The position numbers and the translations under genes are program-made. The notes below the pieces were generated by a model. The model worked only from the letters and a program-made list of their open reading frames with translations. It was not told where the DNA came from and did not search any database. 64,000 nt of DNA from Galbibacter sp. BG1 (GTDB lineage: Bacteria > Bacteroidota > Bacteroidia > Flavobacteriales > Flavobacteriaceae), in NCBI RefSeq assembly GCF_013391805.1, contig NZ_CP058364.1, forward strand, positions 3,167,501 to 3,231,500, given 5' to 3'. Shown here one piece after another: positions 1 through 11,100 of the stretch; position 1 is the first letter of the stretch; every line of letters begins with the position of its first letter.

Positions 1-347
1 AAATGGAAGATGCCGGTATAATTAAAGGATCTTCGTTAACATTGGACTATGTGAAGTTAGGGTATTCCTTCATTGCTTACGTGGGGATTTTCCTAGAAAA
101 AACGCACCAAACAAAATTTGTTTTAGAGCGATTGAACCAGATTCCTTATATAACGGTTGCCCATATTACCACTGGAAAGTTTAATATCTTTTGTAAAATT
201 AGGGCAAAAGATACCAAGCACGCAAAGGAAATTATTTTCAAGGTAGACGATATTGATGGGGTTTCTAGAACAGAAACTATGATCTCTCTGGAGGAAAGCA
301 TCAATGATAAACGCAGATTAATGCATACAATTTTTAACGATTTGTAA
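1..347 (+). CDS. Lrp/AsnC family regulator, C-terminal part (5' truncated by window edge)
   Basis: The reading frame is open to the left edge, so the DNA-binding part lies outside the window. The visible 114 residues form the ligand-binding/oligomerisation (RAM) domain of the Lrp/AsnC family: a beta strand with the LGYSFIAYVGI segment, a helix, an ITVAHITTGKFNIFCKI strand pair, and a helix leading into the closing TETMISLEE strand. Family members bind amino acids or other small effectors and form octamers that bend promoter DNA. A hairpin terminator follows directly. The family call is firm; the effector cannot be told. Confidence 0.85.
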   Translation, partial: MEDAGIIKGSSLTLDYVKLGYSFIAYVGIFLEKTHQTKFVLERLNQIPYITVAHITTGKFNIFCKIRAKDTKHAKEIIFKVDDIDGVSRTETMISLEESINDKRRLMHTIFNDL

Positions 348-372
348 AATTTCTGTTTAAAAACAATAATCG

Positions 373-407
373 AACCCTCTCAATGCTTATTTTGAGAGGG
401 TTTTTTG
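373..407 (+). terminator. Rho-independent terminator after the Lrp/AsnC gene
   Basis: The 10-nt arms AACCCTCTCA (373-382) and TGAGAGGGTT (393-402) pair perfectly and are followed by a T run. Confidence 0.85.
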
Positions 408-559
408 TATTTTTACGGAACAGGTCGTGTTTACAAAAGTTCTTAAAACGACTTATTTACAGTAATCAAATTTATTTTGGCGTAAATCTAGGATGATTTT
501 CTAGGTTGAAAAGCCATGGAATTTAAAAACTCACATTGCAAGTAAAATTGAAATATAAT

Positions 560-3148
560 ATGCTAAGAAAACCAAAGATTGACCGATTTAATGAAAGTGT
601 TTTATCAAGATATCAAATCTACAACAGTATTTTTATTACACTTCCTTTTGATGAAATAGGGAATACGGGTGTATTTCTACCCTTATTTTCCGAAACATGT
701 GAAAAAGGATTTGATGAGAATAAGAATCCGACTGAGATTGTAAACCGATTTTTTGATAAGTATTACGACAAACCTTCAGAGACGGATAAATTTGATCTTC
801 TTTTCCGATTTATTCAATATATAGAAAGACAAGTAGTGCTTTTTGATGCCATAGAAGATGCTACGTTTCCAGTAGTAAACAATATGGATGGAAGAGGTAC
901 ACTTCGAAATATTAAAGAAGAGGCCGAGGCGAAGAATAAACTTCCAGAGCTTAAAGAGTATTTAGAGCGTTTTAAAGTACGTCCGGTGCTTACGGCGCAC
1001 CCAACGCAATTTTACCCCGGTTCTGTATTGGGAATTATTACCGATTTGGCCGAGGCGATTCGTGCGAACGATCTCAACCTCATAAAGAAGCTGTTGGCTC
1101 AATTAGGGAAAACACCATTCTTTAAAAAAGAGAAGCCAACCCCGTTTGATGAAGCGGTAAGTCTAATATGGTACTTGGAAAATGTGTTTTATCAATCGGC
1201 CAGTGAAATATTCAATTATATTCAGGATAATATTTTTGCCGACCAAGAGCTTAACAACCAGGTTGTGAATCTTGGTTTTTGGCCAGGAGGAGATAGGGAT
1301 GGGAACCCGTTTGTAACTACGGATATCACTTTAAAAGTGGCAGATAGGCTTCGTAGTACAGTCTTAAAAAATTATTACAGGGATGTTAGAAAGCTTCGTA
1401 GACGCATCACCTTTAAATATGTAGATAAGCTAATTACCGATTTAGAAGGTAAATTGTATGAAAATATCTTCTTGGAAAGTGGTAGAACTACTATTTCTGC
1501 GGAAGAGACCATGAATACCCTCCTAGAGATTAAGGAGATTTTAGTGGCGAAACATCAATCGCTATTCGTGGAAGAGATAAACGACCTTATCAATAAAATG
1601 AAACTATTTGGTTTTCATTTTGCAAGTTTAGATATCCGTCAAGATTCAAGAGTGCATCATGATGTGCTTTCTAATATTGTAAAGGAGTCTTTAGAAATGG
1701 GACTTGATATCTTCCCTAAAAATTATGAAAAACTAACTGAAGCACAGCAGATAAAAGCACTTGGAAAAGTGGTTGGAAAGGTAAATCCTAGTTTGTTTAA
1801 ACATGAGATGAGCAGGATTACACTAGAGTCTATCTATGCCATGAAAACCATTCAAAAAAATAATGGCGAGTTAGGTTCCAATAGATACATTATAAGCAAT
1901 AATGGTAGCGTGCTCAATGTTATGCATGCTTTTGCCATGATTAGAATGTGCGATTGGGAACAACCAACGGTAGATGTGATACCGCTTTTCGAAACCGTAG
2001 ACGATTTAGAAGACGCACATAACGTTATGGAAACCCTTTACACCGATAAGTCGTATGCGGCACATTTAAAACGTCGTGGAAATAAGCAGACAATTATGCT
2101 TGGTTTCTCTGATGGTACCAAAGATGGTGGTTACCTAATGGCCAACTGGAGTATTTACAAGGCTAAAGAAGCTTTAACAGCCATCTCTAGAAAATACGAT
2201 ATTAAAGTTGTGTTCTTTGATGGTAGGGGAGGTCCGCCAGCACGTGGAGGTGGTAAAACACACCAATTCTACGCTTCCTTAGGCCCAACAATAGAAAATG
2301 AGGAAGTACAATTAACCATACAAGGGCAAACCATAAGTTCTAATTTCGGGACGCCGGAATCTTGCCAGTACAATATGGAACAATTAATAAGTTCTGGTAT
2401 TGCCAATAATGTGTTCTATGATGAAGATGACAACTTATCGAAAGAAGATAGGGACACCATGGATCGTTTGTCTAAAATAAGCTATAAAGCTTATGTAGAC
2501 TTTAAAAAACATCCTAAATTCTTACCGTACCTTGAGCGCATGAGTACGTTGAAGTACTATTCCAGAACCAATATTGGAAGTAGGCCTACTAAAAGAGGTA
2601 AATCTGATGAATTGGTTTTTTCAGACTTGAGAGCTATTCCTTTTGTGAGTAGTTGGAGTATGCTTAAGCAAAACGTACCAGGTTTTTATGGTGTTGGTAT
2701 TGCTATCAAAGAATTTGTGGATAACAAAGAGTTTGATAAAGTACAATCGCTTTACAAAAACTCAGCTTTCTTTAGAACGTTACTGGAAAATAGTATGATG
2801 AGTCTTACTAAATCTTTCTTTAAGCTTACCGCGTATATGGAGAAAGACAAGGAATTTGGACCTTTCTGGAAAATGATCCATGACGAATACGAACGCAGTA
2901 AAACCATGTTATTGAAACTTACCGGGTATTCTGAATTAATGGAAGATACACGCTCCATGAGAGCTTCCATCCAAGTAAGGGAAAGAATTGTGTTGCCGTT
3001 GCTTACCATTCAACAATATGCTTTAAGGCAAATTCAAGAAATGAACAACTCTAAAAAAGAAATAGATCCAGAACTTCTTGAGATTTACGAGAGAATGGTT
3101 ACTAGGTCTTTATTTGGAAATATTAATGCCAGTAGAAATTCTGCATAA
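560..3148 (+). CDS. ppc: Phosphoenolpyruvate carboxylase
   Basis: It makes oxaloacetate from PEP and bicarbonate, the anaplerotic feed into the TCA cycle, in the cytoplasm. Signature segments are present: the catalytic-histidine segment LTAHPTQ near residue 147, GGDRDGNP near 243-250, the GFSDGTKDGGYL segment, and the glycine-rich loop GRGGPPARGGG near 555-565. The protein has 862 residues, a normal family length. The ATG at 560 is preferred; a TTG eight codons upstream is also in frame. It stands alone and ends in its own hairpin terminator. The family is certain. Confidence 0.97.
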   Translation: MLRKPKIDRFNESVLSRYQIYNSIFITLPFDEIGNTGVFLPLFSETCEKGFDENKNPTEIVNRFFDKYYDKPSETDKFDLLFRFIQYIERQVVLFDAIEDATFPVVNNMDGRGTLRNIKEEAEAKNKLPELKEYLERFKVRPVLTAHPTQFYPGSVLGIITDLAEAIRANDLNLIKKLLAQLGKTPFFKKEKPTPFDEAVSLIWYLENVFYQSASEIFNYIQDNIFADQELNNQVVNLGFWPGGDRDGNPFVTTDITLKVADRLRSTVLKNYYRDVRKLRRRITFKYVDKLITDLEGKLYENIFLESGRTTISAEETMNTLLEIKEILVAKHQSLFVEEINDLINKMKLFGFHFASLDIRQDSRVHHDVLSNIVKESLEMGLDIFPKNYEKLTEAQQIKALGKVVGKVNPSLFKHEMSRITLESIYAMKTIQKNNGELGSNRYIISNNGSVLNVMHAFAMIRMCDWEQPTVDVIPLFETVDDLEDAHNVMETLYTDKSYAAHLKRRGNKQTIMLGFSDGTKDGGYLMANWSIYKAKEALTAISRKYDIKVVFFDGRGGPPARGGGKTHQFYASLGPTIENEEVQLTIQGQTISSNFGTPESCQYNMEQLISSGIANNVFYDEDDNLSKEDRDTMDRLSKISYKAYVDFKKHPKFLPYLERMSTLKYYSRTNIGSRPTKRGKSDELVFSDLRAIPFVSSWSMLKQNVPGFYGVGIAIKEFVDNKEFDKVQSLYKNSAFFRTLLENSMMSLTKSFFKLTAYMEKDKEFGPFWKMIHDEYERSKTMLLKLTGYSELMEDTRSMRASIQVRERIVLPLLTIQQYALRQIQEMNNSKKEIDPELLEIYERMVTRSLFGNINASRNSA

Positions 3149-3168
3149 TTAATTCATTTTTAAAATCT

Positions 3169-3219
3169 AAAAAGCTGTTAGGCAAATCTTTTGTAGATTG
3201 TTTAACAGCTTTTTCTTTT
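3169..3219 (+). terminator. Terminator after ppc
   Basis: The arms AAAAAGCTGTTA (3169-3180) and TAACAGCTTTTT (3203-3214) pair, followed by a T-rich tail. Confidence 0.8.
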
Positions 3220-3268
3220 TTTAAATTCTATATTTAATAGTATCATAGATAAAATATCGCTTCGTTAT

Positions 3269-4162
3269 ATGAAATTTAAACCAACGATCGACATCGTAAA
3301 AAAAACATTTTCCAACTGGTTGGATTTAGATCCTTTTGCTAAAAGTGCGGTGATTGCCTATTATACTTTATTCTCACTCCCATCTTTATTGCTTATAGTT
3401 ATTTGGGTAACAAGTCTTTTCTTCGGAAGGGATGCAGTACAAGGCCATATAACACAGGAATTTTCAAGTTTAATTGGTTATGAGCCTGCAAAGGCAATAG
3501 AAGGGATGATAAGCAGTGCGAGTATTGATAGTAATTCTACGCTGAATGTTATAATAAGTGCGGCTACTCTTATGTTTGGTGCCACAGGGGTGTTTTTTCA
3601 ATTGCAAAAAACCTTAAATACAATTTTTGATGCTGAAGAAGAAAATTCCAATTTCAAGCAAATGGTTATCGATCGGCTAATTTCCTTTGGAATGGTTATG
3701 GCAATTGGGTTTATATTGATTATTTCCTTATTGGTTTCTGCGGGGATTTCCGTTTTAAATAATTATATAAGGGATAATTACCCTGAAATTGCTTCCATAA
3801 TTGTAAGCGTGCTTAATTTCTTAGTTTCATTGGGTGTTATAACCATTTTATTTGCTGCTATTTACAGATTTTTACCGAATAGAAGAATAAAATGGAAAAC
3901 AGCTCTTATCGGAGCGTCGGTAACTACCTTGTTATTTTTATTAGGTAAGTATTTAATAGGATTTTATTTCGGTCAGGCGGCCCCTGCATCGGTATATGGA
4001 GGTGCTAGTTCTGTGGTGCTTATATTGTTATGGGTATATTATACCGGACTCATTTTCTTTATGGGAGCAGAATTTACCATGGTGTATTCAGAATACCGGG
4101 AAAAGAAAAAGTTGAACACCGTAGATGCCCTAGCAACTTCATCTAACGAGGGAAAATTATAA
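3269..4162 (+). CDS. YihY/BrkB family inner-membrane protein
   Basis: This is a 297-residue integral membrane protein with about six hydrophobic segments, starting near residue 23. The segment FAKSAVIAYYTLFSLPSLLL is the family's first membrane region, and YGGASSVVLILLWVYYTGLIFFMGAEF at the end is the conserved final one. The family was once annotated as ribonuclease BN, which was an error, and its role is still not settled. A second, divergent member lies at 13701-14642, so the genome carries at least two. The charged C-terminal tail is cytoplasmic by the positive-inside rule. Confidence 0.9.
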   Translation: MKFKPTIDIVKKTFSNWLDLDPFAKSAVIAYYTLFSLPSLLLIVIWVTSLFFGRDAVQGHITQEFSSLIGYEPAKAIEGMISSASIDSNSTLNVIISAATLMFGATGVFFQLQKTLNTIFDAEEENSNFKQMVIDRLISFGMVMAIGFILIISLLVSAGISVLNNYIRDNYPEIASIIVSVLNFLVSLGVITILFAAIYRFLPNRRIKWKTALIGASVTTLLFLLGKYLIGFYFGQAAPASVYGGASSVVLILLWVYYTGLIFFMGAEFTMVYSEYREKKKLNTVDALATSSNEGKL

Positions 4163-4250
4163 TTAACCTTTGAAGAATTCATTTAGAGAATTTAGAAATT
4201 TTATATAAATAATTTATCTAAGTAAGCTAATTTAAAAGACTATAAACAAG

Positions 4251-4643
4251 CTAGTTAGTAAATAAATTTTTCAAATCCTCCGTTAATCGAATTGGCCGCT
4301 TGCTATGGTTGTTTATTAAACACCATTCGGTAACACATTTTACCAAAAGTTTGTTTGTGCTGTTATTATAAATTTCAACTACGCGGGTAGAAGTAACACC
4401 TTCTGCTTTTTTTATAAATGTTTTCAGTAATATTTCATCATTCAAAAAAGCTTGCCCCTTGTAAGTTATGTAATGGCTAAGTACCATCCATATATAGTCG
4501 TCTAACATTTCTTGGGTAGCCTCGGTCTGCCAATGTTCTTTGGCAATATCTTGTGCCCATTGTAAATACCTTACATTGTTTACGTGCATGAGATCGTCCA
4601 GATCATCTTCTTTTACCTGTATAAGTTGTGTAAATTCTTTCAA
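4251..4643 (-). CDS. Acyl-CoA thioesterase, hotdog fold (4-hydroxybenzoyl-CoA thioesterase type)
   Basis: The 130-residue protein fits a single hotdog domain. The N-terminal DLDDLMHVNNVRYLQWAQD segment is the conserved helix start of YbgC/4HBT-like enzymes, with Asp and His-Val-Asn-Asn at the active site. These enzymes hydrolyse acyl-CoA or acyl-ACP thioesters in the cytoplasm; the substrate cannot be named. It is followed on the same strand only after a gap from the glutaminyl cyclase gene upstream (4699-5751), so the two may share a transcript. Confidence 0.85.
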   Translation of the reverse strand: MKEFTQLIQVKEDDLDDLMHVNNVRYLQWAQDIAKEHWQTEATQEMLDDYIWMVLSHYITYKGQAFLNDEILLKTFIKKAEGVTSTRVVEIYNNSTNKLLVKCVTEWCLINNHSKRPIRLTEDLKNLFTN

Positions 4644-4698
4644 TTTTCTCTTTTTAAGCTAAATTTATGTCCTGTATAGACTTTGGGGGTAATGAGGT

Positions 4699-5751
4699 TT
4701 AGTTTTTTTCTTTAATGCTTACCTCAAACATTTTATCCCAATTTTTTCCTGTTACAAAGAAAGTATCAGTCTTAGGGTTGTAGGCTATGCCGTTTAAAAC
4801 ATCGAGATCTGCATGTTGCTTTACTTTATCCTTTAAGCCTCGAAAGTCGATAACGCCAATAATAGCACCCGTTTTAGCATCGATAATCATCGCGCTATCT
4901 TTTAAATACACGTTGGCGTAAATTTTTCCATCCACATATTCCAATTCATTCGCTTTGTTAAAAACAGAAGTGTTGGTTACAGTTTCAATAAAATCTTCCT
5001 CTACCAACGTTTTTGGGTTTAAGATCCAAATTTTATCGCTCCCATCACTTTTATAGATTTTCCCGCCATCAGGTGTGTGTGTTAATCCCCAACCTTCCTT
5101 ACTCTTGTTGTACTGAAAAGAGTCAAGTTTTTCAAAAGTATTTAGGTCGTATATAAAACCTTTTCCCGCCTGCCAAGTAAGCATATATATTTTTTGATCG
5201 ATTATGGTGATTCCTTCCCCAAAGTAACTATCGTCCAAATCTATCTTTTTTAAAACATCGCCCGTCTTGTAATCTACTTTGCGTAAGGAAGATATTCCCT
5301 TTCTTCCGGTACTTTCGTACAAAGTGTCGTTGTGGAATTCCAAACCTTGGGTGTAGGCTTTTATATCGTGTGGATACGTATTTATAATTTCGTAGGTGTA
5401 AACCTTGGGAGCTTCTTCCGCTAGAATAGTAATGTTTTTAACAACTTCTGTAGAAGTACCTTCATAATAAACGGTTGCTTTAAGTGGCTGGATGCCCAAT
5501 TTATCGCTTTTTAAGGTAAATGAGTTGTTATTTACGTTTATTGATTTTCCATTCAATTGATACGATACCGAATCGATTTCCTTGTTTTTTTTATTCCTTA
5601 AATCGATTTCTACGGTCTTTCCATGCTGAATTTTATTCGTTTTCCCTTTAATTTCCAAGGAAAATAATTTTTTTTCAGAAGAATTTGTAGAGTTGCAAGC
5701 TCCAAAAGAAACAATTAAAAAGCTGACGATTAAAAACTTATAAAAATACAT
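4699..5751 (-). CDS. Glutaminyl-peptide cyclotransferase (plant/bacterial beta-propeller type), lipoprotein
   Basis: The N-terminus starting MYFYKFLIVSFL ends in a lipobox (SFGAC), so this is probably a membrane-anchored periplasmic or outer-membrane lipoprotein. An Ig-like region of about 100 residues comes first, followed by the glutamine cyclotransferase beta-propeller (YPHDIKAYTQGLEFHNDTLYES and later WGLTHTPDG, LNGIAYNP). The family cyclises N-terminal Gln to pyroglutamate. The start chosen is the ATG just before the signal peptide; an ATG eight codons upstream is possible. Length 350. Confidence 0.88.
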   Translation of the reverse strand: MYFYKFLIVSFLIVSFGACNSTNSSEKKLFSLEIKGKTNKIQHGKTVEIDLRNKKNKEIDSVSYQLNGKSINVNNNSFTLKSDKLGIQPLKATVYYEGTSTEVVKNITILAEEAPKVYTYEIINTYPHDIKAYTQGLEFHNDTLYESTGRKGISSLRKVDYKTGDVLKKIDLDDSYFGEGITIIDQKIYMLTWQAGKGFIYDLNTFEKLDSFQYNKSKEGWGLTHTPDGGKIYKSDGSDKIWILNPKTLVEEDFIETVTNTSVFNKANELEYVDGKIYANVYLKDSAMIIDAKTGAIIGVIDFRGLKDKVKQHADLDVLNGIAYNPKTDTFFVTGKNWDKMFEVSIKEKN

Positions 5752-5806
5752 GACTTTGTTTTGAATTTTAGGCAAGGTATTTAATAAAATTTAGACTGTA
5801 AAATTA

Positions 5807-5836
5807 TTGTGTGAAGATAAAAAGTTTGTAAATTTG
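5807..5836 (+). promoter_or_regulatory. Bacteroidota-type promoter of the SRP RNA gene
   Basis: A -33 TTG (5807-5809) and a -7 box TAAATTTG (5829-5836, consensus TAnnTTTG) are separated by exactly 19 nt. The RNA begins about 5 nt later. This is the cleanest example in the window. Confidence 0.8.
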
Positions 5837-5840
5837 CACC

Positions 5841-5937
5841 CGGCAAGTCCTACACGACCAGCTCCTGTAGAATCCCCCAGGGCGGGAACGCAGCAAGGGT
5901 ATACGGTTGTAGCGGTGCGATGTAGGTAGCTTGCCTT
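5841..5937 (+). ncRNA. ffs: Signal recognition particle RNA (small, 4.5S type)
   Basis: The sequence contains the universal SRP RNA core: GACCAGCTCCTGTAGAATCC, then CAGGGCGGGAACGCAGCAAG and GGTTGTAGCGGTG. The outer ends GGCAAG (5842) and CTTGCC (5930-5935) close the long hairpin, and a T run follows as terminator. It binds Ffh and guides membrane proteins to the translocon. It is about 95 nt, which fits the short bacterial form without an Alu domain. Confidence 0.95.
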
Positions 5938-6068
5938 TTTTTATGCCTTTTACTTTCCTTCCCAAAAAATTATATTATAACTTTGTTAAGCCTATTTGTT
6001 TTTTACTGTAAAAAGACAAAATAGAGCAGTATCTTTACTGAATAATTAATCGTAAAAGAATATAAATC

Positions 6069-6725
6069 ATGAAATTTTTTATAGACACTGCTAATTTAGA
6101 GCAGATCAAAGAAGCTGAGGCTCTTGGAGTTTTAGATGGCGTAACAACCAACCCATCTTTAATGGCAAAAGAAGGAATTACGGGAAGAGATAAAATCTTA
6201 AAGCACTATGTGGAAATTTGCAATATAGTAGAAGGGGATGTTTCTGCGGAAGTAATTGCTACAGATTACGAGAATATTATTAAAGAAGGGGAAGAGCTTG
6301 CGGCACTACACGAACAGATTATCGTAAAAGTACCAATGATAAAAGACGGTGTAAAAGCTATTAAGTATTTCTCTGATAAAGGAATTAAAACAAACTGTAC
6401 GTTGGTGTTTTCTGTGGGGCAAGCGCTTTTAGCTGCCAAAGCCGGAGCTACCTATGTATCTCCATTTATAGGAAGATTGGATGATATTTCTACAGACGGA
6501 CTAGGATTGATAGCCGATATACGTATGATCTATGACAATTACGGATTCGAAACGGAGATTTTGGCTGCTTCTGTGCGTCACACCATGCACGTTATCGATT
6601 GTGCTAAATTAGGAGCCGATGTTATGACAGGGCCATTATCTGCCATTACAGGTCTTCTAAATCACCCTTTAACAGATATTGGTCTTGAGAAATTCTTGGC
6701 AGATTACAATAAAGGGAATAAGTAA
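6069..6725 (+). CDS. fsa: Fructose-6-phosphate aldolase / transaldolase-like enzyme
   Basis: The 218-residue TIM-barrel protein starts [13 protein letters not shown], followed by the VTTNPSL motif, and carries the Schiff-base lysine segment IIVKVPM. Short transaldolases of this size (TalC/FSA) either transfer dihydroxyacetone units between sugar phosphates or split fructose-6-phosphate; sequence alone does not separate the two activities cleanly. It is a cytoplasmic enzyme of the pentose phosphate branch. It stands alone and converges on the next gene. Confidence 0.92.
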   Translation: MKFFIDTANLEQIKEAEALGVLDGVTTNPSLMAKEGITGRDKILKHYVEICNIVEGDVSAEVIATDYENIIKEGEELAALHEQIIVKVPMIKDGVKAIKYFSDKGIKTNCTLVFSVGQALLAAKAGATYVSPFIGRLDDISTDGLGLIADIRMIYDNYGFETEILAASVRHTMHVIDCAKLGADVMTGPLSAITGLLNHPLTDIGLEKFLADYNKGNK

Positions 6726-6748
6726 TAGAAACTTAACCTCATTAATAT

Positions 6749-6886
6749 AAAAAGAGGTCGTCCAAAAAAGTTAGCTGTATTTTCGAACGTATAGCAGTTG
6801 ATAATTATTATCTATAAAGATTACTAATTTCGACTCGGCTTTAACTGAAAGAAACTATCAAATTATTTTTTGGACGGCCTCTTTTT
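6749..6886. repeat. Long inverted repeat between convergent genes (MITE-like or bidirectional terminator)
   Basis: The left arm AAAAAGAGGTCGTCCAAAAAA (around 6749-6769) pairs with the right arm TTTTTTGGACGGCCTCTTTTT (around 6865-6885) with a single G-T wobble. About 95 nt lie between them, too long for an ordinary terminator loop. The right arm reaches the stop codon of the minus-strand gene. It may terminate both convergent genes, or be a small non-autonomous element. Confidence 0.6.
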
Positions 6887-8301
6887 TAATTCTTAATACT
6901 TTCTTTTAAGCTCGTTTCTAAATTCCGCCCATCAAAAATATCACCAAAACCTTCAATAATTTTACCGTTCTTATCTACAACTATTATTTTGTTGAGGCTC
7001 TTAATCACCAAAGTAGCGAGAAGTTCGTCAATATTGTCAGTTTGGTATTGTGGCAAGGTGTCGCCTTTATTAGAGATAAATTCAAGGTTATCCAACCATT
7101 CTTTACGGTCTTTATTAACGTTTACTCCCACATAGTTGTAATCAGGATATTCCTTTTTTAAACGGGATATTCTATTCAACACGTTCGCTTGATGGCTTTT
7201 TTGATGAAAATTCCAGAAATAGAAAACCGTATTCTTAGCGTATGTGGTAGAATCCATGGTGATTTTATTTCCCTTAATGTCTACTAAATGAATGGGAGGA
7301 AGGGTAAGTCCTTTTTGAAGATTCTGTACATTCTCGTAAAAATCGGTAACCTCTTCTATATGTTGGTTGTTCCCTGCGTATTTATTAAAAGAATCTATAA
7401 ATTTTTCATTGCTGGCAACCGAATGCCCACCCAGTAAATACGTGAATGCTACATTTCTATTTAAATTGTCCCGAATAGTTTTGTTTTCGGTAATAGCCTT
7501 ATCAATAAGTTTTAATTTATGGATGCTGTAGTGCAGGGAGTTTTGTATACGATCTATATCTCCATCGCATTTATCCTTGCAACTACTGTAAGCTAGATTG
7601 TTGAAATGTGTAATAAGATAATTGAAGTATGGACGATAATAAGTTAACAAAGTATCGTTATAATCCACCTGTTTTCTAAAATCGTAAAAAGTTTCCGGGA
7701 GTTCTGGGATGCCTTTTGTTCCATTTCTTCGTTTGTTAATAAATGGATATTCTTCCATATCGGTAAAATACCTATAATTTATGGCATCCTTTGCAATATG
7801 CATAGAAATTGGGGAAAGCGGTTCGCTTGCGTTAATGTCAGCCAAAAGCTCCTCTTTCATCCCTTTTAAAGAGTCTATTTTATGTAAAAACTCCTTTGGA
7901 GGTAGCTCGCTAAAACGGTTTACCACTTGCTCTTCATCTTCATAGATTAAAAAGATATCAATTAAAAAATTGTTCTTTTCTGCCCCGAGTCCAGAATAAA
8001 CCAAGGATTCATCAAAATCCAAGGTGTTTAAGCGCATTAAAAGACTATCGCCTTTTTCTAGTATTATATATTGATATTCATTATGGTCGAAGTGGTAAAG
8101 GCCTTCTTTAACATCATCAACTTCAAAAGAAAACCGATTATTATCATCCAATAAAGAAGAATCTATGAGCTTATTATTATGGTGCAGGTATACGTAATCC
8201 ATATTCGGATTTACAATCTCTCCTGCAAAATAAGCCTTTGTTGGAGTATCTGTACAGCTATAGGTGAGGGCGATAAATAACGCAAAAAAAGTATACTTCA
8301 T
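6886..8301 (-). CDS. TlpA/AhpC-like thioredoxin-fold lipoprotein without catalytic cysteines
   Basis: A short signal peptide MKYTFFALFIALTYSC gives a lipobox cysteine, so the protein is anchored in the cell envelope. The N-terminal region is a beta-rich domain of the kind that precedes many Bacteroidota TlpA proteins, followed by a helical middle. The C-terminal third has the thioredoxin-like order: NTVFYFWNFHQKSHQANVLN, then YPDYNYVGVNVNKD, then KIIVVDKNGKII. Where active relatives have WCxxC, this one has WNFHQKS, so it cannot do normal disulfide chemistry. Length 471 from the chosen start; an ATG nine codons upstream is possible. The fold is well supported, the function open. Confidence 0.75.
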   Translation of the reverse strand: MKYTFFALFIALTYSCTDTPTKAYFAGEIVNPNMDYVYLHHNNKLIDSSLLDDNNRFSFEVDDVKEGLYHFDHNEYQYIILEKGDSLLMRLNTLDFDESLVYSGLGAEKNNFLIDIFLIYEDEEQVVNRFSELPPKEFLHKIDSLKGMKEELLADINASEPLSPISMHIAKDAINYRYFTDMEEYPFINKRRNGTKGIPELPETFYDFRKQVDYNDTLLTYYRPYFNYLITHFNNLAYSSCKDKCDGDIDRIQNSLHYSIHKLKLIDKAITENKTIRDNLNRNVAFTYLLGGHSVASNEKFIDSFNKYAGNNQHIEEVTDFYENVQNLQKGLTLPPIHLVDIKGNKITMDSTTYAKNTVFYFWNFHQKSHQANVLNRISRLKKEYPDYNYVGVNVNKDRKEWLDNLEFISNKGDTLPQYQTDNIDELLATLVIKSLNKIIVVDKNGKIIEGFGDIFDGRNLETSLKESIKN

Positions 8302-8431
8302 ATAAAATATGATGTTTTTAAGCATCAATTAAAACAAATCTATAAAAGCAGTGCAAAGATTAATGTTAAGGGGAAGTTAAATAAGTGTTTTTAACGTTTG
8401 ATTTGGTGCTGTTAATGTGCCTTAATTTTGT

Positions 8432-8439
8432 TACTTTTG
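8432..8439 (+). promoter_or_regulatory. Putative -7 box of the ABC-F gene
   Basis: TACTTTTG fits the Bacteroidota TAnnTTTG box and lies 28 nt before the start codon. No clear -33 TTG is seen at the usual spacing. Confidence 0.4.
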
Positions 8440-8467
8440 CCGCGTGAATAACTAAAAACAATTGTGA

Positions 8468-10084
<1,617 letters not shown>

Positions 10085-10115
10085 GAAAAAGCAACCTACG
10101 ATACCAAATAAACAC

Positions 10116-10151
10116 AAGCCCGCTGAATTGATTTTTAGCGGGCTTTTTTGT
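10116..10151. terminator. Terminator after the ABC-F gene
   Basis: The arms AAGCCCGCT and AGCGGGCTT pair around a short loop, followed by a T run. Confidence 0.85.
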
Positions 10152-10346
10152 TTCATATCCTTTGGATATTACTGCGAGTGTGTTATGTTTTCTATCCTTT
10201 TAATCTTAAATTAAGTAGACCCTAAATTTTAATAATATATAAATACTGTATGAAATTTTTTTGTTTAACATATTTTATATAAAGTTTAAACAAAATTGTG
10301 ATTTACAATAGAAATTTTAAGTTACATTTGATAAAAACATAAAGCT

Positions 10347-10967
10347 ATGAAAATCAGAAATTTATTTATTGCATGTGCGGCAGGAGCTTTTATTTTAGCT
10401 TCTTGCGCAGATGGAAACAAAAAAGAAAAAGAAACAGAGAAGGCTACCGAAGATTCTGTAGCAGCCATGTCTAAAACAGACGAATACGCGAAAACAGAGC
10501 GTATGGAAGAAGAAATGGATCAAAAAGCAACTATTGTAGGAGTTGCAGCGTCAAATGATAATTTTTCTACCTTGGTGACAGCTGTTAAGGCTGCAGATTT
10601 GGTAGAAACTTTAAGCAGTGAAGGTCCTTTTACGGTATTTGCTCCAACCAACGATGCTTTTAAAAAGTTGCCAAAAGGAACTGTGGAAGGTTTATTGGCT
10701 CCAAATAAAAAATCGGATTTGGCTAATATTCTTACATACCACGTAGTTTCGGGTAAAGTAGATGCTAAAACTTTAACAGAAGCAATTAAGAGCAATAATG
10801 GTTCTTACAGTGTAGAAACTGTACAAGGTGAAAAATTAACTGCCATGGTAAAAGATGGAAAAGTGGTTTTAAAAGATGCTAAGGGAAATATGTCTACTGT
10901 GGTACAGGTAGACGTCATGGCATCCAATGGTGTAATTCACGCCATAGACGCGGTAGTAATGCCGTAA
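10347..10967 (+). CDS. Fasciclin (FAS1) domain lipoprotein
   Basis: The signal peptide ends in FILASC, a lipoprotein lipobox. A charged, low-complexity spacer (residues 24-60) leads to one FAS1 domain starting at NDNFSTLVTAVKAADLVETL, with the H1 motif GPFTVFAPTNDAF and the H2-like VDVMASNGVIHAIDAVVMP end. FAS1 domains mediate adhesion at the cell surface. The gene has a TACATTTG box at 10323-10330 and its own hairpin terminator, so it is monocistronic. Length 206. Confidence 0.93.
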   Translation: MKIRNLFIACAAGAFILASCADGNKKEKETEKATEDSVAAMSKTDEYAKTERMEEEMDQKATIVGVAASNDNFSTLVTAVKAADLVETLSSEGPFTVFAPTNDAFKKLPKGTVEGLLAPNKKSDLANILTYHVVSGKVDAKTLTEAIKSNNGSYSVETVQGEKLTAMVKDGKVVLKDAKGNMSTVVQVDVMASNGVIHAIDAVVMP

Positions 10968-10988
10968 TTGTAAAGTAAAGATTTATTA

Positions 10989-11021
10989 AAAAGCTGTCCA
11001 GATTTGGACAGCTTTTTTTAT
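10989..11021 (+). terminator. Terminator after the fasciclin gene
   Basis: The arms AAAAAGCTGTCC and GGACAGCTTTTT pair around ATTT and are followed by T residues. Confidence 0.85.
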
Positions 11022-11100
11022 GACTTATCTTCTGTTTTTTATACAGATGAAGCTGGACATAAAAATGTTTTTGGGTAATTAATCTTATGGTTGTAGTGGT

